The notes under the pieces: generated by a model
Database searches by the model: none
Seen by the model: only the letters and a program-made list of their open reading frames with translations
What the model was told of the DNA's origin: nothing
In this document: in pieces, positions 1 to 5,132 of the stretch
How positions within the stretch are numbered: position 1 is the first letter of the stretch
Layout of the letters: each line of letters starts with the position of its first letter
Program-made: the position numbers and the translations under genes
Origin: Acidimicrobiales bacterium
Lineage (GTDB): Bacteria > Actinomycetota > Acidimicrobiia > Acidimicrobiales > Poriferisodalaceae
Length of the DNA: 7,346 nt
Direction: 5' to 3'
Assembly: GCA_020439485.1 (NCBI GenBank)
Contig: JAGQSP010000239.1
Coordinates: 1 to 7,346 of the forward strand

Positions 1-101
1 CCCTGGGTCTCGAGGAAGCGGATCTTCGAGATCGTCACATCGGGAAACTCGTCTTGCAGCTGAGACAGAACCTCGCCGATGGATAGATGCGATCTCGACA
101 T
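1..101 (-). CDS. ftsR: MerR-family transcriptional regulator, FtsR/Rv1828 type (N-terminal part only)
   Basis: This is the first 33 codons of a gene that runs off the left edge. It starts at ATG 101-99, two bases after the FHA gene stop. A GGAGAG ribosome binding site (116-111) lies inside the end of that gene, nine bases before the start. The translation contains LSIGEVL followed by FPDVTISKIRFLE, which is the first helix-turn-helix of the MerR-like regulators found next to garA in actinobacteria (M. tuberculosis Rv1828, C. glutamicum FtsR). Members bind promoter DNA as dimers, and FtsR affects ftsZ expression in Corynebacterium. The effector domain is not in the window, so partner and ligand cannot be judged. 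Family assignment is firm from the motif plus neighbours; the gene symbol rests on synteny. Confidence 0.85.
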   Translation of the reverse strand, partial: MSRSHLSIGEVLSQLQDEFPDVTISKIRFLETQ

Positions 102-103
102 CC

Positions 104-571
104 TCAGGTGCTCTCCGTCAGATAGACGAGTTTGAACTTGCCTATCTGTACTTCGTCGCCGTCGTTCAGTACTGCTTCTTCGATGCGTTCGCCGTTCAGG
201 TAGGTGCCGTTCAACGAGCCGACGTCGCGCACATTGCGCACCGTGCCCACGCGCTTGATCTCTACGTGGCGTCTGGAAACCGTGATGTCGTCGAGGAAGA
301 TGTCGCTGTCTGGGTGCCGACCAGCGGTGACCAGTTCGCCTGCCAACGGGAAACGGGTTCCGCGGCGGTGACCGTCTGACACGACCAGCCAGGCGTCGAC
401 CTCGGCGGGCTCATGGCTGGTAGGTGCCGGCTCGGTGGGCATCGACTCGAGCGGGTCCATCCCCTGCGTGCGCAGGTCGGCGTCGGCCCTCAGCTGCGAA
501 CCGCAGCTGCCACAAAAGCGCGATCCGACAGGGTTCTGGTGCCCACAAGACGTGCAGAACGGATCGCTCAT
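104..571 (-). CDS. garA: Zinc-ribbon FHA-domain protein, GarA/OdhI family
   Basis: A 155-residue cytoplasmic phosphothreonine-binding protein. Residues 60-152 form a forkhead-associated domain with the expected core: GRHPDSD (84-90), SRRH (99-102, with phosphopeptide-contacting R85 and S99), NGT (121-123) and GDEVQIGKF (138-146). This stretch is nearly the same as in mycobacterial GarA, which restrains 2-oxoglutarate dehydrogenase and activates glutamate synthase according to its phosphorylation state. The N-terminus differs. GarA/OdhI carry a threonine-rich ETT motif phosphorylated by PknB/PknG; here there is a four-cysteine zinc ribbon, C6-x2-C9 and C20-x2-C23, followed by a linker with isolated threonines (T35, T47, T51). 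Whether it still switches by self-binding is unknown. The gene is seven bases after gcvH and two before the MerR gene, so it is probably co-transcribed with both. FHA family and synteny are secure; identical function to GarA is an inference. Confidence 0.9.
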   Translation of the reverse strand: MSDPFCTSCGHQNPVGSRFCGSCGSQLRADADLRTQGMDPLESMPTEPAPTSHEPAEVDAWLVVSDGHRRGTRFPLAGELVTAGRHPDSDIFLDDITVSRRHVEIKRVGTVRNVRDVGSLNGTYLNGERIEEAVLNDGDEVQIGKFKLVYLTEST

Positions 572-578
572 CGAAGCA

Positions 579-965
579 TCAGCCCTCGGTGAACTCGGCG
601 TACTCGGCAGCCGACATCAGGTCGCTGGTGTCGGCGTCGGCGGCCACCTCGATGACACAGATCCACCCCTCACCGTAGGGGTCTTCGTTCAACGTCTCGG
701 GCGCCTCTTCGAGCTTGGCGTTCACCTCGGTGATGACCCCGGCAACCGGTGAGTAGATGTCGGACACCGACTTGGTCGACTCGACTTCGGCAAACGACTC
801 GTTGGCCGCCACGGCACGGCCGGTCTCGGGAAGGTCCACGAACACGACGTCGCCGAGGGCGTCTTGTGCGTAGTCGGTGATGCCGATGCGAGCGTGCGCT
901 CCGTCTTCGTCGAAACGGATCCACTCGTGGTCTCTCGAATAGCGGACGTCGTCGGGCGTATTCAT
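579..965 (-). CDS. gcvH: Glycine cleavage system H protein
   Basis: A 128-residue lipoyl carrier of the glycine cleavage system. It shuttles the aminomethyl group from the P protein (decarboxylase) to the T and L proteins. Visible signatures are HEW (13-15), ARIGITDYAQDALGD (25-39), and the lipoylation site ESTKS with the modified lysine at K65, followed by the SPVAG turn (72-76) and the LNEDPYGEGW segment (92-101). Length matches the family and the protein looks complete. The ATG at 965 has no Shine-Dalgarno sequence but sits eight bases after a TANNNT hexamer, consistent with a leaderless transcript. The genes for P, T and L are not in the window. Neighbours are the FHA gene seven bases downstream and the pgsA-like gene 43 bases upstream, on the same strand. 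The lipoate ligase or synthase is also absent here. Confidence 0.97.
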   Translation of the reverse strand: MNTPDDVRYSRDHEWIRFDEDGAHARIGITDYAQDALGDVVFVDLPETGRAVAANESFAEVESTKSVSDIYSPVAGVITEVNAKLEEAPETLNEDPYGEGWICVIEVAADADTSDLMSAAEYAEFTEG

Positions 966-973
966 ATTTTGAA

Positions 974-979
974 ACGTTA
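974..979 (-). promoter_or_regulatory. Candidate -10 element for leaderless gcvH transcript
   Basis: On the minus strand TAACGT (979-974) matches the actinobacterial -10 pattern TANNNT and is followed by eight bases and then the gcvH ATG. The expected transcription start falls on or next to the start codon, which would explain the missing ribosome binding site. No good -35 hexamer is visible. Confidence 0.4.
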
Positions 980-988
980 CCGCGCTCT

Positions 989-1005
989 GGCGCTCGAAAG
1001 GCGCC
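989..1005 (-). terminator. Weak hairpin after the pgsA-like gene
   Basis: GGCGC (989-993) and GCGCC (1001-1005) form a five-base-pair stem with a seven-base loop, just after the pgsA-like stop (1011-1009) and before the gcvH promoter candidate. No T-run follows on the minus strand. It could weaken read-through into gcvH, but a stem this short in high-GC DNA may be chance. Confidence 0.25.
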
Positions 1006-1008
1006 TGT

Positions 1009-1641
1009 TCAGCGGTCGGCCCGGCCCTGCGCCAGCGCCGCCCTCGCGATGGGCACGTAGCCGGCCGCCGAATAGAAGTGAATTGCCAATCCCGGAATCA
1101 CACACACCCACGCGAGGGCACGCCCGATGTCGGCCCAGCCCGCGTCGCTGTTGCCCACCAAGAACAGCGGGAAGGCGAACATCAACAGGAATGTGCCCGT
1201 CTTGCCCCACCAGGTGACATCTATTCGTCTGGCGCCCAGTGCGCCCAGCACCAGGGCCACGACGCTGACCAGCCCCTCGCGGACCAGCGTCAGCACCGCC
1301 ACCCAAGCCGGCACCGACCCGTCGACCCAAATCGCGGTGACACCCACCAGGAACAGCAGTCGGTCGGCCACCGGATCGAGCAGCTTGCCCAACTCCGAGA
1401 CCTGATCGAAGCGCCTGGCGATCCAGCCGTCGACCCAGTCGGTGGCCCCCAGCGCACCCAACAGCCATGCCGCAGCGTGCCGGTCGTCGCGCCCGAACAG
1501 CAGCCACAAGAACAGGGGCAGGCAACAAAGCCGCACCACCGTTATCAGGTTGGGCACGGTCAAGATCTTGCTGTCTCGCACCAGGGCGTGCCCGGCGCCG
1601 TCTGGTTCATCTGCGGCTCGGCCGTCCGGGTGATTCGCCAT
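1009..1641 (-). CDS. pgsA: CDP-alcohol phosphatidyltransferase, PgsA-like
   Basis: A 210-residue integral membrane enzyme that transfers a phosphatidyl group from a CDP-lipid to an alcohol. The complete family signature D-x2-D-G-x2-A-R-x8-G-x3-D-x3-D is present: D68, D71-G72, A75-R76, G85, D89, D93. The aspartates bind the metal ions. Hydrophobic segments before (about 29-50, 57-67) and after (about 95-105, 111-135, 150-163, 175-195) fit the six-helix fold. The opening ILTVPNLITVVRL is typical of phosphatidylglycerophosphate synthases, so glycerol 3-phosphate is the likely acceptor. Cardiolipin or inositol-phosphate synthase activity cannot be excluded. A longer TTG start at 1689 would overlap the divergent HIT gene. 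ATG 1641 is preferred because a TANNNT hexamer lies eight bases upstream. M. tuberculosis also has a pgsA paralogue close to its gcvH-garA block. Confidence 0.88.
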   Translation of the reverse strand: MANHPDGRAADEPDGAGHALVRDSKILTVPNLITVVRLCCLPLFLWLLFGRDDRHAAAWLLGALGATDWVDGWIARRFDQVSELGKLLDPVADRLLFLVGVTAIWVDGSVPAWVAVLTLVREGLVSVVALVLGALGARRIDVTWWGKTGTFLLMFAFPLFLVGNSDAGWADIGRALAWVCVIPGLAIHFYSAAGYVPIARAALAQGRADR

Positions 1642-1649
1642 CAGCGCCG

Positions 1650-1655
1650 ACTGTA
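1650..1655 (-). promoter_or_regulatory. Candidate -10 element of the pgsA-like gene
   Basis: TACAGT on the minus strand (1655-1650) fits TANNNT and lies eight bases before ATG 1641, where no Shine-Dalgarno sequence is seen. This is the same arrangement as at gcvH and suggests leaderless transcription. It also supports ATG 1641 over the longer TTG start. Confidence 0.4.
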
Positions 1656-1670
1656 GCGATCGGCGCGCAC

Positions 1671-1676
1671 TAGCTT
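1671..1676 (+). promoter_or_regulatory. Candidate -10 element of the HIT gene
   Basis: TAGCTT (1671-1676) fits TANNNT and is followed by six bases and the GTG start at 1683, so the transcript probably begins at or next to the start codon. A GGAG at 1677-1680 is only two bases from GTG, too close for normal ribosome binding. It is back to back with the minus-strand element at 1650-1655. Confidence 0.4.
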
Positions 1677-1682
1677 GGAGGT

Positions 1683-2075
1683 GTGGCAACGATCTTCACC
1701 AGAATCATCGACGGCGAGATCCCCGGGACATTCGTCTGGCAGGATCCGACCTGCGTGGCCTTCATGTCGATCAATCCGCTGCAGACCGGCCACGTGCTGG
1801 TGGTGCCACGGGCGGAGGTAGACCATTGGGTTGACCTCGACGATCAGGTTGCTGCCCACGTGTTCGGCGTCGCAGGGCAGATCGGCAAGGCGGTTCAAAA
1901 GGCCTTCGAGCCGCCTCGGGTGGGGCTCATGATCGCCGGCTTCGAGGTGCCTCACACCCACGTGCACGTGGTGCCCATGTTCGGCATCCGCGACCTCGAT
2001 TTCGCAAACGCCGCCGCCTCGGTAGACCGCGCGGTGTTGGAAGACGCAGCCCAGCGCATCAAGGCCGCGCTGTAG
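1683..2075 (+). CDS. HIT-family nucleotide-binding protein (predicted nucleotide hydrolase or transferase)
   Basis: A 130-residue cytoplasmic protein of the histidine triad superfamily. The triad is HTHVHVV (91-97): H91, H93 and H95, with H95 in the position of the catalytic nucleophile. N-terminal features are typical: IFTRIIDGEIP (4-14), a strand with VAFMSINPLQTGHVLVVP (25-42), and the W49 region. HIT proteins of the HINT branch hydrolyse adenosine phosphoramidates or acyl-adenylates; the exact substrate cannot be read from sequence. The start is GTG, because translation from it gives the conserved family N-terminus immediately and there is no room for a longer form. It is divergent from the pgsA-like gene and convergent with the GGDEF gene, so it is probably monocistronic. 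Confidence in the family is very high and in substrate low. Confidence 0.95.
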   Translation: MATIFTRIIDGEIPGTFVWQDPTCVAFMSINPLQTGHVLVVPRAEVDHWVDLDDQVAAHVFGVAGQIGKAVQKAFEPPRVGLMIAGFEVPHTHVHVVPMFGIRDLDFANAAASVDRAVLEDAAQRIKAAL

Positions 2076-2079
2076 GCAG

Positions 2080-3705
2080 CTAACGGCCCCGGCGGCCGTT
2101 GCGCCCCCGCCGCTCTGGCGGGCCGATCTCGGGCTCCGATGTCGACACGTGGTGAGCCGAACCTCCCGACTGCTTGGCCACGTACATGGCTTCGTCAGCG
2201 CGCCGCAACAAGCTGTCTGGGGTCTCGCCCGCCACTCCCACGGCGATGCCGATACTGGTACCCACAGTGGCCATGGTCGGGCCCACATCGATGGGTTCGA
2301 CGATCGAGGCGATGATGTCGAGAGCCAGGATTCTCACCCTGGCCATGTTCGAAGGCTGTGCGACCACCACGAACTCGTCGCCGCCCAGACGCACCGCCGT
2401 GTCGCCTTCGCCCAGCGCATCGTTCAGCCGCCTGGCGACCTCGATCAGAACCATGTCGCCCGCATCGTGGCCGATCGAGTCGTTGACGGCTTTGAAGCCG
2501 TCGAGGTCCAGGAACAACATTGCGGTCTCGGCCATGTCCAGTTCGCCCAGCAACACGAACAGCTGGGCACGGTTTGGCAGGCCGGTCAGTACGTCGTGGC
2601 GGGCGTCGTGCGCCAGCTGTTGCGACCATCGGGCCAGTGCCTCGTAGGTGTTGGCTGCGTGCCAAGCAGCCTGCACCTGTTTGGCCAGGACACCCACCGA
2701 CTCGACCAGCGACGAGTCCAGCTCTAGCGCCTCGGTCGACCATGCACGAATGGCGATCTGGCGGCCGTCGTCGGTGGAGAATCCAGCGGCGATCCGGCTG
2801 CGATAGCCCAACGATGTCTGGCGGTACATGACGTTGGCATCGGTGTCGCCGATGCCCTCGGTGATGATGCGGCCGCGTTCCAGAGAATCCAGCAGCACGT
2901 CCTCGGCCGGATCGATCGTCTCGCTCTTGCCGCGCGACGCGGACGCCATCCAACTGCGGTGGGCGACACTCATCTCGCACGAGTCGACCCTGTCGAAGCC
3001 GACCTCGACCAGGGCTTCCAAGGCCACCGAGACAACGGCTCCGGGCGACTCGGCGCCGGCCATACGCTCGGCCGCCGCCGACAGCGACCTGAGCTGCCTG
3101 GACCTCTCGTCGGCGATGTTTCTGGCGTCGCTGGTCTTCTCCAAGTCGTCGCGAAGGCGGCTAGCGATGATCGAAGCGGGGATGACGATGGCGCCTACGG
3201 CTGCCAGCTGCTGGGCCGCGATGCGAAATAGGCTGGCCGAGGAGTCGTCGGGCGCAGCGGTCTGAAGCTGGACAGCGATGTGAGCGACGCTGACGGCCAG
3301 CCACGCTGTCATGGCTCCGGCCGAACCCCACGCGCTAGCGGCGTCCAGAACCGGAATGACCAGGGCAATCCACACCAGGGGGGTTGCGCCGACGTCGACA
3401 GACAACATCACGGTCAGAGCCAGCATTGCGTCCAGCACGACCTGGACACCGTTCTTGCCGTCGAGGGCTGAGCGCGCCGACAGGTTGGCCAGGAGATTCG
3501 CAACCGCCAGCACCATCGCCACCACGATGAACGTTGCGTCCAGGCGGTGTCCGGCCGAGCTGTCGGGCTGCAGGACTACGAGCACAGCGGCGGCGACGCT
3601 GAGCAATATGCGCAACGCGCGCAGCGCGTCGACGAGGGCGTCGGTCCTCGTCGAGTCCTGTTCGGCTCGAACGACCGCTGTGGTCGGCTCGACATGAGTG
3701 GTCAT
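2080..3705 (-). CDS. Membrane-anchored GAF-like/GGDEF diguanylate cyclase
   Basis: A 541-residue protein predicted to make cyclic di-GMP from two GTP. Residues about 28-182 hold some five or six hydrophobic segments (for example 28-46, 57-76, 87-103, 108-123, 130-147, 166-183), a membrane sensor region. A charged linker (about 183-215) leads to a GAF-like domain (about 208-350, weak assignment). The GGDEF domain spans about 365-520. It has DVLTGLPNR (371-379), FLDLDGFKAVND (398-409, metal-binding D400), an intact RLGGDEF active site (439-445) and the closing RRADEAMYVAK (501-511). The product-inhibition motif RxxD, expected five residues before GGDEF, reads GEGD (432-435), so the arginine is missing. 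The arginine-rich tail (532-541) is unusual. It starts at ATG 3705, divergent from the kinase-like gene pair, and ends four bases from the HIT gene. Activity is likely but the sensed signal is unknown. Confidence 0.94.
   Translation of the reverse strand: MTTHVEPTTAVVRAEQDSTRTDALVDALRALRILLSVAAAVLVVLQPDSSAGHRLDATFIVVAMVLAVANLLANLSARSALDGKNGVQVVLDAMLALTVMLSVDVGATPLVWIALVIPVLDAASAWGSAGAMTAWLAVSVAHIAVQLQTAAPDDSSASLFRIAAQQLAAVGAIVIPASIIASRLRDDLEKTSDARNIADERSRQLRSLSAAAERMAGAESPGAVVSVALEALVEVGFDRVDSCEMSVAHRSWMASASRGKSETIDPAEDVLLDSLERGRIITEGIGDTDANVMYRQTSLGYRSRIAAGFSTDDGRQIAIRAWSTEALELDSSLVESVGVLAKQVQAAWHAANTYEALARWSQQLAHDARHDVLTGLPNRAQLFVLLGELDMAETAMLFLDLDGFKAVNDSIGHDAGDMVLIEVARRLNDALGEGDTAVRLGGDEFVVVAQPSNMARVRILALDIIASIVEPIDVGPTMATVGTSIGIAVGVAGETPDSLLRRADEAMYVAKQSGGSAHHVSTSEPEIGPPERRGRNGRRGR
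2082..2100. terminator. Hairpin at the convergent HIT/GGDEF junction
   Basis: AACGGCC (2082-2088) and GGCCGTT (2094-2100) form a perfect seven-base-pair stem with a five-base loop, seven bases after the HIT stop. The stem lies within the last codons of the GGDEF gene on the other strand (its end encodes NGRRGR and stop). There is no T-run on either strand, so if it terminates it is a non-canonical or mainly RNA-protecting structure serving both transcripts. Confidence 0.45.
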
Positions 3706-3725
3706 CGCATCGTCCGTCGACCGTA
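3702..3725 (-). promoter_or_regulatory. Candidate promoter and two-codon upstream ORF before the GGDEF gene
   Basis: On the minus strand TACGGT (3725-3720) fits TANNNT. Nine bases later comes ATG CGA TGA (3710-3702), a two-codon ORF whose TGA overlaps the GGDEF start codon as ATGA. No clear Shine-Dalgarno sequence precedes ATG 3705, so initiation might depend on re-starting after the mini-ORF. This is weak evidence because such short overlaps arise easily by chance. Confidence 0.25.
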
Positions 3726-3748
3726 CCGGCCGCTACCTGAGCGATCCG

Positions 3749-3766
3749 TCATCGATGAATTCGATG
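3749..3766. promoter_or_regulatory. Inverted repeat in the divergent control region
   Basis: CATCGA (3750-3755) and TCGATG (3761-3766) are perfect inverted arms with a five-base spacer, and the left arm is also part of a ten-base palindrome TCATCGATGA (3749-3758). It lies in the 85-base gap between the GGDEF and kinase-like genes, a usual place for an operator. No matching transcription factor is identified. If the plus-strand gene instead starts at ATG 3755 or earlier, this element would be coding. Confidence 0.3.
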
Positions 3767-3790
3767 GTCTGGCGGTCGACAGCACTGCAC

Positions 3791-5125
3791 ATGGATGCTC
3801 AGCGCTTTCGCGACTCGCAGATAGAGCGTGACCAGTTTCGCCGTCGTCGAACGCGCACGATCGGCTGGGTCGCGTTCGCGGTGATCGCCTTGATCACGGT
3901 CGGCGTGTTCTCCATCGCCGAGGCGTCGCAGCGCATCACCGAACGCGCCGGCGTGGTTCACGCATACGACGAGCTCCTGCAGAGCGTCACCATCACCAGG
4001 GCCCAACTCGGCTTTTCGGTCGTGCTCGCCGAGTTGGCTGACGAGGCACAAGTGGACGTCACCAATGCCCTGGCCGCCAACAAGCAAGACGTCGACACGG
4101 CACTGAGGCGCCTGGGTGACACGGTCGCCCAGTTCGATGCCGATCTGGGCGGGCTCGAGCCCGACACCGCTGCGGCCATAACCAGCTTCCGCGAGGCCAC
4201 GGCCGCCCTGGAGAGCGAATTCCTGAACGGTAGGTCCAGCACCTCGACGGTCGATGCGTTCAACGACGCACACACCGGCCTGCGGTCTTCGCTGGCAAGA
4301 GATCGATCCGCCGCGATCGAGCGGGTCAAGAGTGCCGACGCCACCCTTGGCCGGCTGGGTTCGCTGCTGAGCTTCGTGGTGGCCTTCGTCATTCCCACCG
4401 TGGGGCTGTTCCTCTACCGGGAGATCACGAGACCACGTCGCGAGCTGCAACAGCTGGAGTCTGCGGCTGTTCAGAGCCGGGGCCGAAACATCGTTGCCAA
4501 GGCGCTCAGCGACGACCTCATGACACTGGTCAGCGCCGAGCGGGCCGAAACCGAATCCGACGCCCAGCTCAGGCGCGACATCGCAGGGCTGGCGGCGACG
4601 CTCGACGTTCTCCACGACCAGTACGTTCTGAACTTCGAGCTGACGACTGTCGATGAGCTGGTGGCGCGGGTCTCGGCGATCATCGACGAGCAAACCTCGG
4701 GTGTCGGCCTGCTGATGCTGACCGGCGAGACGACTCGCAAGGTCAACATCGACAGGCCGAGTGTGGGGGTCGCTCTCGACCTGTTCACCATCGACTCCGT
4801 CGAGCGCGGCGCCACCAACATCGCCTGCCACATAAACGAGCTCGATAACTGGATCGAGCTCGCCTTCTCCCACGACGGCGTTCCTCGGCCGGCCAGCGAG
4901 ATGCAGCGCTCGGTCGAACGCGCGACGGTTGCAGAGCGGGCCACGGTGGCCGCTGGTTCTTCGGGCACCGCCATCGCGGTGGTAAACGACCTGATCGAGG
5001 CATCTGGTGGCTCATTGACCCTTCGTGAGGAGGTGTCTGGCGGAGCCAAGGTGATCCTGCGGCTTCACTCCCCGGCCGTTGCGTCAACGGATAAGGCTGA
5101 ACTCGCTGTGGCCTCGGCCGACTGA
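3791..5125 (+). CDS. Membrane sensor protein with degenerate histidine-kinase-like domain (paralogue 1)
   Basis: A 444-residue protein from ATG 3791. A basic N-terminus (FRRRRTRT, 16-23) leads to membrane helix 1 (about 24-42), an extracytoplasmic mostly helical domain (43-188), membrane helix 2 (about 189-209) and a cytoplasmic part (210-444). The cytoplasmic part follows histidine-kinase order. The helix where a phosphoacceptor histidine is expected reads LRRDIAGLAATL (260-271) and has no histidine. An ATP-binding-like domain follows with FSHDGV (359-364) in place of the DxGxG box, and GTAIAVVNDLIEASGGSL (392-409) resembling the second glycine-rich box and the strand after it. The asparagine box is not recognisable. 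It therefore looks like a receptor without kinase chemistry. Starts at GTG 3698 or ATG 3755 are also open; 3791 was chosen because it avoids overlap with the divergent gene and leaves room for a promoter. Its neighbour seven bases downstream is a paralogue. The true ligand and output are unknown. Confidence 0.82.
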   Translation: MDAQRFRDSQIERDQFRRRRTRTIGWVAFAVIALITVGVFSIAEASQRITERAGVVHAYDELLQSVTITRAQLGFSVVLAELADEAQVDVTNALAANKQDVDTALRRLGDTVAQFDADLGGLEPDTAAAITSFREATAALESEFLNGRSSTSTVDAFNDAHTGLRSSLARDRSAAIERVKSADATLGRLGSLLSFVVAFVIPTVGLFLYREITRPRRELQQLESAAVQSRGRNIVAKALSDDLMTLVSAERAETESDAQLRRDIAGLAATLDVLHDQYVLNFELTTVDELVARVSAIIDEQTSGVGLLMLTGETTRKVNIDRPSVGVALDLFTIDSVERGATNIACHINELDNWIELAFSHDGVPRPASEMQRSVERATVAERATVAAGSSGTAIAVVNDLIEASGGSLTLREEVSGGAKVILRLHSPAVASTDKAELAVASAD

Positions 5126-5132
5126 GCGCACC

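Noticed and set aside
1078..1656. A 192-codon plus-strand open frame opposite the pgsA-like gene
   Set aside because: The minus strand carries the full CDP-alcohol phosphatidyltransferase signature; the plus frame is rich in Q, H and P with no family features.
1642..1689. A longer TTG start for the pgsA-like gene
   Set aside because: It would overlap the HIT start codon and adds residues without family similarity; ATG 1641 has a promoter hexamer eight bases upstream.
1641..2288. A 215-codon minus-strand open frame opposite the HIT gene
   Set aside because: The HIT triad and conserved N-terminus are on the plus strand, and this frame also cuts into the GGDEF coding region in another frame.
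3716..3780. GTCGAC occurring twice in the divergent control region
   Set aside because: This six-base palindrome is common in high-GC DNA and the copies have no shared flanks, so it was not called an operator.
3749..4873. A 374-codon open frame on the minus strand across the first receptor gene
   Set aside because: It is antisense to a gene with clear membrane helices and a paralogue, has low-complexity composition typical of a high-GC shadow frame, and shows no recognisable motif.
5079..5132. A TTG start for the second receptor, overlapping the first by 47 bases
   Set aside because: The added residues have no counterpart in paralogue 1 and no ribosome binding site precedes TTG; GTG 5133 gives a seven-base gap and an N-terminus like the paralogue. 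Not fully excluded.
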